Shown: positions 17,230 through 25,940 of the stretch, in pieces
Numbering within the stretch: position 1 is the stretch's first letter
How the letters are laid out: each line of letters begins with the position of its first letter
Assembly (NCBI GenBank): GCA_943328975.2
Contig: CALQCC020000003.1
Location: forward strand, 62,001-126,000
Reading direction: 5' to 3'
DNA length: 64,000 nt
Source of the DNA: Bordetella parapertussis
GTDB lineage: Bacteria > Acidobacteriota > Terriglobia > Bryobacterales > Bryobacteraceae
The notes under the pieces: generated by a model
Seen by the model: only the letters and a program-made list of their open reading frames with translations
Database searches by the model: none
Told to the model about the DNA's origin: nothing
Made by a program: the position numbers and the translations under genes

Positions 17230-19975
17230 GAATTTCTTTCTTTCCTTCCTGCTAGCCTCCGCGAGCCTTACGTTCGCGCAGGAAACAGGGACCCTGACCG
17301 GCTCCGTCTACGATGGACAGACCGGTCGCCCCATCTTGGGAGTCTCGATCGCCGTTGACGGCGTGGTCGACTCCAAGAATGTAACCAACTCCGACGGCCT
17401 GTTTAAATTCTCCGTTCCGGTCGGAAAACACGCCCTGAAATTCACCGCCGGCACCTACCAGCCCGTCGACATCCGCGAAGTTACCATCACCGCGGGAGCC
17501 GTCACCGAAGCCAGCACCTTGATGTCCAACGAACGCCTGGTAACGTCCATTGACGTTGTTGAAAAACTGGACGCTGTAACATCCACTTCAGAAGTCATGC
17601 TGATGGAGCGCAAGCTCTCCGCCGTCGTGAGCGACAGCATCGGCCACCAGGAACTAGCAGAGAGCGCCGCTGGCGATGCCGCTGGAGCTTTGGAAAAAGT
17701 CACCGGCGTCAGCGTGGTGGGCGACGGATTCGTCTACGTCCGCGGCCTGGGCGAACGTTATAGCGCCACCCAACTCAACGGTGCCGTCATCCCGACCACC
17801 GAACCTGAAAAACGCGTTGTGCCGTTGGACTTGTTTCCTTCCGGCATGATCGACAACATCAAGATTGCAAAAACCTACTCTCCCGATCTGCCGGGCGAGT
17901 TTTCCGGCGGTCTGGTCCAGATCACGTCGATGGAGTTTCCTTCCAAGGCCCACCTCAGTGTGTCGGTCAAAGGCGGCTTCAACTCGCAGACCACCAGTAG
18001 CCCGTTCCTAACCTATCCGGGATCCGGCGGTGGAGCGGATTTCTGGGGCTTTGGCTCCGGTTCGCGCAACCTGCCCAGCAGCATCGGCCCGGACCAACGT
18101 CTCTTCCAGGGCAGCGTCCCCTCCGATCAACTACAGGCCTTCGGCCAAGCGTTCGCGAATAACTGGGAGCCCACCAAAATCGGTTCGCAGCGACCCGCGG
18201 CCGATTGGTCTGTCAATGGCGGCAATACGTGGGGCAAGCTCGGCTTGGTCAGCGCGCTGACCTTTTCGAACAAGCCTTCCTATCACAAGGAAGTCCAACG
18301 CTACATCCGCCAGGACGGCAATACCCCCTACATCTTCACCGAATACCCGGACTTCCGGGAGTACACCGAAAACGCCCGCCTCGGAGCGGTGTTAAACGGC
18401 GCCTACCGCCTCACGCCGAACCACAAAATCCTGTTCAAGAACATGTTCACGCATGACACCGACAAGAACGCTCGCGAATTTTCGGGCGCCGACGGTGGCA
18501 CGGGTAGCAATCTGGAATCGCAGCGCTTGCGCTACGTTGAACGTTCGCTGTATTCGAGTGGCGTGGAAGGCGATCACTCTTTCGTCAACTTGCACAACAG
18601 CGTGATCCACTGGCAATTCACGTATTCCAACTCTAAGCGCAACGAGCCCGACCTGCGCGAAGTCTTCCGCGGCCAACTGCAAAATGGCGACTATCAATTC
18701 GCAGCCCTGGGCAGTTCCGCAGTCCGGTTCTTCTCGAATCTCAACGACCATATTTACGAGCCCCAGACCGATTACAGTGTTCCCTTCTTCAAGGGATCGG
18801 TCACCGGCCTGTTCAAGATTGGCGCGCGTGCCACGATTCGGCGCCGCGATTTCCAGGCCCGGCGCTTCCGCTACATTCCGCAGCGCCTCAGCACACTGAA
18901 TCTTCTGCTACCCAGCAACCAATTGTTCGCGCCGGAAAACATTCGGCCCGACGGATTCCAATTGGTGGAATTCACGCGCGGCACCGATAGCTACACCGCA
19001 TCCGGGGACATCTACGCTGGCTACGCCATGGTAGACCTCAACTTCGGAGCGAAGTGGCGCCTTTCCGGCGGTCTCCGCATCGAAGACGCCAACCAGAACG
19101 TGCTGACGGTGGACAACCGCATCCCGGGATCGGTTCCTGTCCGCGCGGCGCTCCAAAATCGGGACCCGGTTCCCGCCGTCAACCTCATCTACGCGTTCTC
19201 GCAGAAGCAAAACTTCCGCGCTTCCTATAGCCGCACTCTGTCGCGCCCCGACTTCCGCGAACTTTCGCCCTTCGACTTCAACAACGTTCTGGGCGGCTTC
19301 GTCACCGTCGGCAACGCGAACCTCCAGCGAGCCTCCATCAACAACTACGACTTCCGCTGGGAGATGTTCCCCGGCGGCAACCAACTTATCGCGGCCAGCT
19401 TCTTCCTCAAGAACTTCAACAGCCCGATCGAATCGACCATCCTTCCCTCCAACGACCTGCGGCAGAGTTTCATCAACGCCAAGGGCGCGCGGAATCTAGG
19501 CATCGAGCTGGAAGTGCGGCAAGATTTAGCGCCGTTGTGGAGCGCCCTGAAGGAATTTTCACTCTCCAGTAACTTCACCTTCGTAGACTCGAATATCAAG
19601 ATCAAGCCCGAAGATGCCGCGATTCTTACGTCTCAGAGCCGCCCGCTGCTGGGGCAATCGCGAATCGTCTATAACGGAGCCATCCAGTGGGCCCGTCCCC
19701 GCTGGCACAGCGATGCCCGGTTGTTCGCGGGTTACGTTTCACGCCGCATCACCGATGTGGGGACGTTCAACCTTCCTGACATCTACCAGGAAGCGACGCC
19801 CAACATTGACTTCGTCTACCAATACACGCGTGGGGAACGCGGACAGTGGGTCTACCGCGTGGAAGGTGAAAACCTCACCAACACCGACTTCCGCTGGACG
19901 CAAGGGCAGTTCACGCAACGGCAATACGTTCTCGGCCGGACCTTCCAGGTCGGCCTGACCTATACATTTTTCTAG
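17219..19975 (+). CDS. TonB-dependent receptor with CarboxypepD_reg domain
   Basis: 918 aa from a TTG start supported by GAGGT 8 nt upstream and by the immediate signal peptide (FFLSFLLASASLTFAQ). Residues 22-105 form a carboxypeptidase-regulatory-like beta domain (GTLTGSVYDGQTGRPILG). The plug runs from about 130 to 240 (GVSVVGDGFVYVRGLGERYSATQLNG). An outer-membrane barrel follows, ending in the aromatic TYTFF. The substrate is unknown. It is encoded between a TIGR03437 protein (11-nt overlap) and a secreted beta-helix-like protein (21-nt gap), forming a three-gene envelope operon. Confidence 0.9.
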   Translation: MSNKNFFLSFLLASASLTFAQETGTLTGSVYDGQTGRPILGVSIAVDGVVDSKNVTNSDGLFKFSVPVGKHALKFTAGTYQPVDIREVTITAGAVTEASTLMSNERLVTSIDVVEKLDAVTSTSEVMLMERKLSAVVSDSIGHQELAESAAGDAAGALEKVTGVSVVGDGFVYVRGLGERYSATQLNGAVIPTTEPEKRVVPLDLFPSGMIDNIKIAKTYSPDLPGEFSGGLVQITSMEFPSKAHLSVSVKGGFNSQTTSSPFLTYPGSGGGADFWGFGSGSRNLPSSIGPDQRLFQGSVPSDQLQAFGQAFANNWEPTKIGSQRPAADWSVNGGNTWGKLGLVSALTFSNKPSYHKEVQRYIRQDGNTPYIFTEYPDFREYTENARLGAVLNGAYRLTPNHKILFKNMFTHDTDKNAREFSGADGGTGSNLESQRLRYVERSLYSSGVEGDHSFVNLHNSVIHWQFTYSNSKRNEPDLREVFRGQLQNGDYQFAALGSSAVRFFSNLNDHIYEPQTDYSVPFFKGSVTGLFKIGARATIRRRDFQARRFRYIPQRLSTLNLLLPSNQLFAPENIRPDGFQLVEFTRGTDSYTASGDIYAGYAMVDLNFGAKWRLSGGLRIEDANQNVLTVDNRIPGSVPVRAALQNRDPVPAVNLIYAFSQKQNFRASYSRTLSRPDFRELSPFDFNNVLGGFVTVGNANLQRASINNYDFRWEMFPGGNQLIAASFFLKNFNSPIESTILPSNDLRQSFINAKGARNLGIELEVRQDLAPLWSALKEFSLSSNFTFVDSNIKIKPEDAAILTSQSRPLLGQSRIVYNGAIQWARPRWHSDARLFAGYVSRRITDVGTFNLPDIYQEATPNIDFVYQYTRGERGQWVYRVEGENLTNTDFRWTQGQFTQRQYVLGRTFQVGLTYTFF

Positions 19976-19996
19976 ATCGAATTTTTAGGAGACAAA

Positions 19997-21778
19997 ATGC
20001 GAGTAACTTCCATACTTACGCTCGGAGTGTGTCTGGCCGCCCTGCTGCCAGCACAAGACAAAGTTTCGGCATCGCGCGAGGCCGCTGTTTACAACGGACC
20101 GCGCGTGACCACCTCCATGTATATTTGGAGCGACAAATATACCTACAATCCCGGCCAGGCGCTGACGCTGAAGTGGACGGTGAAGACCAACAACGACCTG
20201 TATCCGTACACGATGTTCGTCTATCGCCAGAACAACCAGACGGGCGCGAAGACCTATTACCCGGCGGGAACCTCCGCTGTGACCGATATCAACGGCAGCA
20301 CGCTGGCCCAGGGTTTCCAGGCCGCGCGTTTGACGGATAAGTCCAAGGCGATCCTACTGGGCGCCGGCGGCATTGCGGCCTCGGTAGTCATGCCGAACGA
20401 ACTGGGCATGCACACTTTCGTCGTGGAACTGCGCGACTATACAGGCACGCATCCGCTGAAGACGGCCTACATGAAGGTCGGCGTGGTCTCCTCCACCGTG
20501 ACCCTGACGGGCGACATCACGTCCAGCCGCACACTGACCAACGACACACTCTGGCAGATCTCCGGTCTCACCACCGTCAAGAACGGTGCAGTCCTTACCG
20601 TTCAGCCTGGCACCTTCGTCGTCGGTTTGCCGGGTTCGCAACCTGCATCCGTCCTGCTGGTTTCTCGCGAAGGCCGCATCGACGCGGCTGGTACGGAAGC
20701 CCGGCCCATCGTCTTCACCAGCTCGCGTCCCTTCGGACAGCGGCAGCGTGGGGATTGGGGCGGCGTTCTGATGTTGGGCAAAGCTCCGGTCAATACCGCT
20801 GCCAACATCGGTACCGTGGGCAACACGGCTGGCTCCTTCTATATCGAGGGCTTGACCACGAATCCCGATGGACTGTACGGCGGCACGGATCCGACCCACA
20901 ATTGCGGCACGATGACCTACGTGCGCGTCGAATACTCCGGCGTGACGTTGTCTCCCAACAACGAAACCAACTCCTTCACCTGGGCTGGCTGCGGCACTGG
21001 GACCACGGCGCATCACTTGCAGGCGATCTTTGGCGGCGATGATAATTTTGAGTGGTTCGGTGGGACGATGAACACCAAGTACGTGGTGGGCGGTTTGAAT
21101 GCGGACGACAGCGCCGACTTCCAACTCGGCACCACCGGCAAACTTCAGTTCGGCATGTTCTATCAGAGCCCCGACTCGCGCGGCAATCGTGGCATCGAAG
21201 GCGACAACAGCGAATACAACGCGGCAGCGACCCCCGTCTCTGATCCCACTTTCTACAACCTGACGTTCTTCGGCAGCGGCAATCCGGGTTTCGACGAAGC
21301 GGCCGCACCCGGCATCTTCCTGCGCCGCGGCGCTCGCGGAACGTTCAACAACATTGTCGTCTCCAACTTCTCCAGCCCGTGCATGGACATTAGCGACGCC
21401 ACCACGCAGACGCAGGCCGATGCAGGCAACGTCAAGATGGACGGCATCCTCTGCTGGAAGAATAATCGCGGCACCGCGAACGCCGCGGACACTCTGGCGG
21501 GACAGATCACCTCCGCCTATTCGTCCTCCTATGCCAACGGCGGCAAGGGCAACGGAGCCGGCCAGAACTTCCTGGTGGCCGACCCCCTGATCCAGCGGCC
21601 CTTTGAATACAGCGATCCGGACTTCTTCAGCCTCTTCAGCAGCCCGGTGTTCCGCGCCGGCTGGGTGAACGCTCCGGACGATGGCTTCTTCGACCAGGTC
21701 CGCTTCATCGGTGCCTTTGGCGATACCGACTGGACGCAGGGCTGGACAAGCTGGCTGGTCGATAGCGACATCCAGTAA
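19997..21778 (+). CDS. Secreted beta-helix-like protein paired with a TonB receptor
   Basis: 593 aa, strong SD (AGGAG, 5 nt) and a signal peptide ending near LLPAQ. Residues 30-165 look like a beta-sandwich domain (YIWSDKYTYNPGQALTLKWTV). From 170 on the pattern suggests a right-handed parallel beta-helix: ITSSRTLTNDTLWQISGLTTVKNGAVLTVQPG and later IDAAGTEARPIVFTSS and RGDWGGVLMLG. Similar proteins occur beside TonB receptors in other Gram-negatives. Probably a surface or periplasmic ligand-handling partner of the receptor; the ligand is unknown. Last gene of the operon, followed by a strong terminator. Confidence 0.7.
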   Translation: MRVTSILTLGVCLAALLPAQDKVSASREAAVYNGPRVTTSMYIWSDKYTYNPGQALTLKWTVKTNNDLYPYTMFVYRQNNQTGAKTYYPAGTSAVTDINGSTLAQGFQAARLTDKSKAILLGAGGIAASVVMPNELGMHTFVVELRDYTGTHPLKTAYMKVGVVSSTVTLTGDITSSRTLTNDTLWQISGLTTVKNGAVLTVQPGTFVVGLPGSQPASVLLVSREGRIDAAGTEARPIVFTSSRPFGQRQRGDWGGVLMLGKAPVNTAANIGTVGNTAGSFYIEGLTTNPDGLYGGTDPTHNCGTMTYVRVEYSGVTLSPNNETNSFTWAGCGTGTTAHHLQAIFGGDDNFEWFGGTMNTKYVVGGLNADDSADFQLGTTGKLQFGMFYQSPDSRGNRGIEGDNSEYNAAATPVSDPTFYNLTFFGSGNPGFDEAAAPGIFLRRGARGTFNNIVVSNFSSPCMDISDATTQTQADAGNVKMDGILCWKNNRGTANAADTLAGQITSAYSSSYANGGKGNGAGQNFLVADPLIQRPFEYSDPDFFSLFSSPVFRAGWVNAPDDGFFDQVRFIGAFGDTDWTQGWTSWLVDSDIQ

Positions 21779-21798
21779 ACGCAGTATTCCTCTTGCTT

Positions 21799-21833
21799 AA
21801 GGCGCTGGGCCCTCACGGGTCCGGCGCCTTTTT
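21799..21833 (+). terminator. Rho-independent terminator of the TonB operon
   Basis: AAGGCGC/GCGCCTT outer stem with an inner GGGCCC/GGGTCC stem and a T-run (CCTTTTTG) beginning in the 3' arm; it lies 20 nt after the stop of the beta-helix gene. Confidence 0.9.
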
Positions 21834-22040
21834 GCGTCCTAAGGGTGACCACCTATGGTCAAGCCCCGTTTATGGGGCGCATAGAAACTTTCTTCTTCCC
21901 AACTTCACAGGCCGAGACTATACTCGGTTTGTAGCTGGGGGAACTTGTCAGCCGCCCACTCGCTGCTCCCATTCGTCGAGCAGCCTCCGCACCCCGTTGT
22001 GCTCCTATGCGTGCTTTTCCCCAAAACCAAGGAGTGTTCA

Positions 22041-22478
22041 GTGGTAGATACGGCCAAAGTGTACCTAGTGGGTGCGGGTCTGGGTGACCCCGACTTGTTG
22101 ACTCGAAAAGCGGAGCGGATGCTCCGGTCGGCGGATGCGGTGATCTACGATCGTAAGGTCAGTCCACAGATCCTCGGCCTGGCCGGTGCGGCCACTCGTT
22201 GTGTTGCCGTGGGTTCCGAGCCGTCAGATGAAGAACACCGTGCCGAGGTCTGCGGCTGGTATCTACGACTGCGAGAAACCTGTGCTTCGATGGTTCGGCT
22301 GACTTTCACAGACCCGCTCATCGAAGGCGAAGCCAACGAAGAAATGGAGTTCCTTTTGCGCCACGGCTTTGAGGTGGAGGTGCTCCCCGGGATTCTAGCT
22401 GAGACCGTTTACGAGTGTCGCGCCGCGGTGCGTGAAGCCAATATGGCCGCTCATGAAACCAGTAAAACCACCCGCTGA
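22041..22478 (+). CDS. Truncated tetrapyrrole methylase (SUMT/CobA N-terminal half)
   Basis: 145 aa. The GTG at 22041 is chosen because AAGGAG lies 6 nt upstream; it gives MVDTAKVYLVGAGLGDPDLL. This matches the N-terminal domain of uroporphyrinogen-III C-methyltransferase: the SAM-loop-type GAGLGDPDLLT and YDRKVSPQIL are kept. The second motif, normally KGGDPFVFGRGGEE, has decayed to TFTDPLIEGEANEE, and the protein stops just after VLPG, where a full enzyme of about 250 aa would continue. It is therefore not a working methylase as known. A clean frame and a good SD argue it is expressed; a regulatory or binding role is inference. No cobalamin or sirohaem genes are nearby. Confidence 0.65.
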   Translation: MVDTAKVYLVGAGLGDPDLLTRKAERMLRSADAVIYDRKVSPQILGLAGAATRCVAVGSEPSDEEHRAEVCGWYLRLRETCASMVRLTFTDPLIEGEANEEMEFLLRHGFEVEVLPGILAETVYECRAAVREANMAAHETSKTTR

Positions 22479-22483
22479 CGAAC

Positions 22484-23263
22484 CTACCCCTGTGACAGCA
22501 AGCGTCCATAGCCAGGAGCGCGTCCGCTAAGCCCCACCAGCCGGACCCCTGCACGCAGAGCGTGCGGCGTGCTGGACACAGCCGGCACTTTCGTCTGCGC
22601 CTCCAGCGGAGCCAGGATTTCCAGTGTGCGCAATCCACCGCAGGACACCAACATGCCGTCCGCCTTCGGAGCCATCTTGAACACACTCACGCAGAACTTG
22701 AGTAAATCGTCCTGCCTCACGTCGTTCACGCCGGCCACGGCTTCGATGCCTAGACCCTTCATCGCGAGGACTTCAAATCCAGACTCGGCGAGAAACGCGC
22801 GCAAGCGGGAATTCACTTCCTCGTTGTAAGCCGTCGCCACCGCGAGCCGCTTGGTCTTCATCGCACGCAGGCCTTCGATCACGCCCGTGCTCATCGTAGT
22901 GGTCGGGAGTCCGGTGGCCTGCTTGATCGTGTCGGTCAATTTTTGGTTGAACGCAGCGCCCTTGTAGAAACTCAACGAAGTTCCCATCAGCGTGATGGCT
23001 TTCACCCCAGCGGCCTTCAACTTGCGCGCCGCTGCCGGGATATCGTCCAGCACCGCGTCATAGCCTTCGGGTGTTAACGTTTTCAGATCCAAGTTCGCCG
23101 TGACAAAGCGCACGCCCTTGGGATACATCGCGAGCCCTTCTTCGGGGATGGGACGATCCACAGGGAAAATCAATCCGAGCAGTGGATCGGCCGCGGACAC
23201 CATTTGTGCGCTCGCAATCGCGGCCGCGCTGGTTCCAATAAATTGACGACGGGATAGATGCAC
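22484..23263 (-). CDS. Tat-exported arylmalonate-decarboxylase-like protein
   Basis: 259 aa from a GTG start preceded by AGGAG (7 nt); the longer track start is rejected. A Tat signal (LSRRQFIGTSAAAIASA) begins at residue 2. The fold belongs to the Asp/Glu racemase superfamily. GTSLSFYKG and the single nucleophile in SCGGLRT match arylmalonate decarboxylase, which has one catalytic cysteine, rather than racemases, which have two. Predicted reaction: decarboxylation or isomerization of a small dicarboxylate in the periplasm; the substrate is unknown. It converges with the SUMT fragment (5-bp gap) and diverges from the amidohydrolase (16 bp between starts). Confidence 0.78.
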   Translation of the reverse strand: MHLSRRQFIGTSAAAIASAQMVSAADPLLGLIFPVDRPIPEEGLAMYPKGVRFVTANLDLKTLTPEGYDAVLDDIPAAARKLKAAGVKAITLMGTSLSFYKGAAFNQKLTDTIKQATGLPTTTMSTGVIEGLRAMKTKRLAVATAYNEEVNSRLRAFLAESGFEVLAMKGLGIEAVAGVNDVRQDDLLKFCVSVFKMAPKADGMLVSCGGLRTLEILAPLEAQTKVPAVSSTPHALRAGVRLVGLSGRAPGYGRLLSQG

Positions 23264-23279
23264 GTTTACTCTCCTATTT

Positions 23280-24914
23280 ATGCGCTTCACCATCCTATCA
23301 GCCGTGACCTTCGCGTTGGCGGCCCTCGCCCAAGCGCAGCCGGACCGTTGTGCCAGCTCCGGAGACCTTCGCCTCATCAACGGACGCATCCACACGATGA
23401 ACGCCCAGGACACAGTGGTTACGGAGGTCACCATTCAAAGCGGCCGCATCACATCCGTGGGCGCAGCCACTCCGAATCCCGACCCGTGTACGCGCACCAT
23501 TGACCTGCAAGGCCGCACCGCAGTGCCCGGCCTCATCGACAATCACAACCACATCGTGCTCCTCGGCCTGCGTCCCGGCTATGACACGCGACTCGAAACG
23601 GCTGGTTCCATCGCCGACGTCCAAGCCGCGATCCGCACGCGCGCCGCCGGTGTTCCGCGAGGCGCCTTCATCACAGCCATGGGCGGTTGGAACCAAGTGC
23701 AGTTTACTGAGAAGCGCTTGCCCACCCTGGCGGAACTCGACGCCGCCGCGCCGAACCATCCAGTCATCGTGTATCAAGCCTTCACCGGACCCGCCGCTAC
23801 CAACAGTCTCGGTCGTGCGTTCTTTGCGCAAAAAGGCGTGACCGTCAGCGCCACGGGAGCCATCGCGGCGAACGCACCATCCGTCGCCGCGCTGAACGCT
23901 CTGCGCGCGGTGCAAACCTTCGAAGACAAGAAGCGCGGCACGCTCGACGCCATGAATTACGCAGCCAGTGTCGGCCTCACCACGAACGTCGACATGGGAG
24001 CCTTCCTCCCGCCCGGCCTCGAAAACATCCAGGAGTCCTTCACCTTCGATGGCCTTGCGACGGAGAGTCCCTTCACGATGTACGATGCGTTCAACACGCT
24101 CCATCGCGAAGGCAAGATGTCCACCCGCCTGCGCGTCTTCTTCCTCAGCATGGATACGCGCCCCGACGTCCCCATGTTGGGCGACCGGCTGCGCAACACG
24201 TTCGAGGGCTTCGGCGACGATATGCTGCGGTTGTCCGGTATCGGCGAGTTTGCGTCGAGTTGGCCGCTGTTCGGGCAAGTGACCACCCCTCCAAACTATG
24301 AAACGGCTTTGCAGCTCATCGCCAAACAGGGCTGGGCCTTCCAGCAACACAGTCTCTCGCTGGTAGAAGATCAACTTACGGCCACGACGTTCGAAAAGGT
24401 CAACGCCACTACGCCAATCAAGGATCTCCGTTGGTCCGTTGCTCACGTGCCGCGTATCAATCTCGAAACCATCAATCGCTTCAAAGCCATCGGCGCGGCC
24501 ATCGCGGTGCATCCTTTCGAGTACCTTGCGGGCGGTCCGAACGCTGGCCCGCCGTTGCGCACGATTCTCGATAGCGGCATCCGCGTCGGAGCCGGTTCCG
24601 ACGCCGCGCAGATCTCGACCCTCAATCCCTGGCTGATCCTCTACTACATGGTCACCGGCAAGAACTCCTCCGGAGTCTTGATCAATGACGGCCAGCAAGT
24701 AACGCGCACCGAAGCGCTGCGTCTCTACACCTCCGCGAATGGTTGGTTCTTGAAAGAAGAATCCACGCTCGGGAGCATTGAACCCGGCAAGCTCGGCGAC
24801 GTCGTTGTCTTGAACGAAGACTATTTCAACCCGACCGCCGTCCCCGATGAGCGGCTCAAGTCCATCAAGCCCGCCATGACGATCGTCGGCGGAAAAATCG
24901 TCTACGGCCAGTAG
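23280..24914 (+). CDS. Secreted amidohydrolase (YtcJ-like)
   Basis: 544 aa with a signal peptide ending near LAQAQP. Metal-dependent amidohydrolase family 3: the strand-1 HxH motif is GLIDNHNHIVLLG, then HSLSLVED, VAHVPRI and GAGSDAA. The C-terminal composite beta domain has LGSIEPGKLGDVVVLNEDYF. It probably hydrolyses an amide, formamide or cyclic urea-type bond in the periplasm; the substrate is unknown. The start ATG is 16 bp from the divergent AMDase-like start, so the promoters overlap and the two may serve one catabolic route. Its stop abuts the end of the convergent methyltransferase gene. Confidence 0.85.
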   Translation: MRFTILSAVTFALAALAQAQPDRCASSGDLRLINGRIHTMNAQDTVVTEVTIQSGRITSVGAATPNPDPCTRTIDLQGRTAVPGLIDNHNHIVLLGLRPGYDTRLETAGSIADVQAAIRTRAAGVPRGAFITAMGGWNQVQFTEKRLPTLAELDAAAPNHPVIVYQAFTGPAATNSLGRAFFAQKGVTVSATGAIAANAPSVAALNALRAVQTFEDKKRGTLDAMNYAASVGLTTNVDMGAFLPPGLENIQESFTFDGLATESPFTMYDAFNTLHREGKMSTRLRVFFLSMDTRPDVPMLGDRLRNTFEGFGDDMLRLSGIGEFASSWPLFGQVTTPPNYETALQLIAKQGWAFQQHSLSLVEDQLTATTFEKVNATTPIKDLRWSVAHVPRINLETINRFKAIGAAIAVHPFEYLAGGPNAGPPLRTILDSGIRVGAGSDAAQISTLNPWLILYYMVTGKNSSGVLINDGQQVTRTEALRLYTSANGWFLKEESTLGSIEPGKLGDVVVLNEDYFNPTAVPDERLKSIKPAMTIVGGKIVYGQ

Positions 24915-25940
24915 TTACTTGCGCACCACGTACCAATTGTTCTGGATGTCGTGTGGAAGTTCGTTCTTCTGGATGAACGTGAAGCCGGCGCGCGTCAGAT
25001 ACTCGCGCGTCTTCTCTTCGCCCCACATCGCACCAAGCCCTTCGCCGCCCTGCGCCAGCGACACGGTCATGCAGTGCATGCATGAAATTGTGTAAAGCAG
25101 CGTGCCCAGCGGATGCCCGATGTCGCCATGGTGATGGCTGGAGCCCTTGATCTCCTGCATGAGGTACACGCCGTCCGTCTTCAGCGCGCGATGGATGTTC
25201 TTCAGTACGGCGAGCGGCTTGGCTTGATCGTGGATCGAATCGAAGGTGGTCACAAAATCGTATCTGCCAGCCGCTAGCGCCACCGTGGCGTCTTCAGCGC
25301 GGAAACTCACATTGGGCCTCGTGGCATGGGCTTTCGCGAAGGCAATGGCTTCGGTCGAAAAGTCCACTCCCTCGAAGACGCTGTTTGGAAACAACTCCGC
25401 CAAGCGAGTCATTGTCATGCCACGCCCGCAGCCTACATCCACCACACGAATCCCAGCGCGCAGTTTGTCGACGAGTCCCGGCACCAACGGCAGAATGTTC
25501 GCCTCAAGCGCCGCAGCCACGAAGTGCGCGCTGTCTTCCGCCATGATGTCGTGAAAGCGTGGATATTTTTCGTACGGAACGCCCCCGCCGTGGCGGAAAC
25601 AATTTACCACGAAATGTTCTACGCGGCCCAATTCAGCGATGTATTGCGAAGGTCCCGCCATGCTGTCCGGACCCGTCAAGGAAGCAGCGTGTTCGTCCGG
25701 TAGGGTGTAAAGCTCCGCGGCATCCACCGTGACCACGCCGCCGGTCACCATCGCACCGAGCCATTCCCGCACGTATCGTTCTTGCAGCTTTGCCGCCGTC
25801 GCAATTTCCGCAATGGTCGAAGGCCGTAGCCCCCGCATCGTGGAGAACAACCCCACCTGATGGCCGACGGAAATCATCAGCGTGAGCGCGGCATCGTTGT
25901 AGGCCCGCAGCAGCCGCTCTGAGAACTGCTCGCGCGTCAC
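24915..25940 (-). CDS. SAM-dependent methyltransferase with N-terminal winged helix
   Basis: 341 aa. The GTG at 25940 is preceded by GGAGG at 4 nt and overlaps the upstream stop by one base (TAGTG); the longer track start is rejected. Residues 1-95 are a winged-helix dimerization-type domain (VGHQVGLFSTM, IAEIATAAKLQERYVREWL), like the Rv2258c-type family. The class I methyltransferase core has VVDVGCGRGMTM (SAM loop) and FDSIHDQAKP. The methyl acceptor is unknown. Last gene of a four-gene minus-strand operon with an aldehyde dehydrogenase, a YdjM-like membrane protein and a lipid-kinase-like protein. Confidence 0.83.
   Translation of the reverse strand: MTREQFSERLLRAYNDAALTLMISVGHQVGLFSTMRGLRPSTIAEIATAAKLQERYVREWLGAMVTGGVVTVDAAELYTLPDEHAASLTGPDSMAGPSQYIAELGRVEHFVVNCFRHGGGVPYEKYPRFHDIMAEDSAHFVAAALEANILPLVPGLVDKLRAGIRVVDVGCGRGMTMTRLAELFPNSVFEGVDFSTEAIAFAKAHATRPNVSFRAEDATVALAAGRYDFVTTFDSIHDQAKPLAVLKNIHRALKTDGVYLMQEIKGSSHHHGDIGHPLGTLLYTISCMHCMTVSLAQGGEGLGAMWGEEKTREYLTRAGFTFIQKNELPHDIQNNWYVVRK

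Noticed and set aside
23298-24698. 466-aa ORF opposite the amidohydrolase
   Set aside because: Shadow frame of a gene with intact catalytic motifs.
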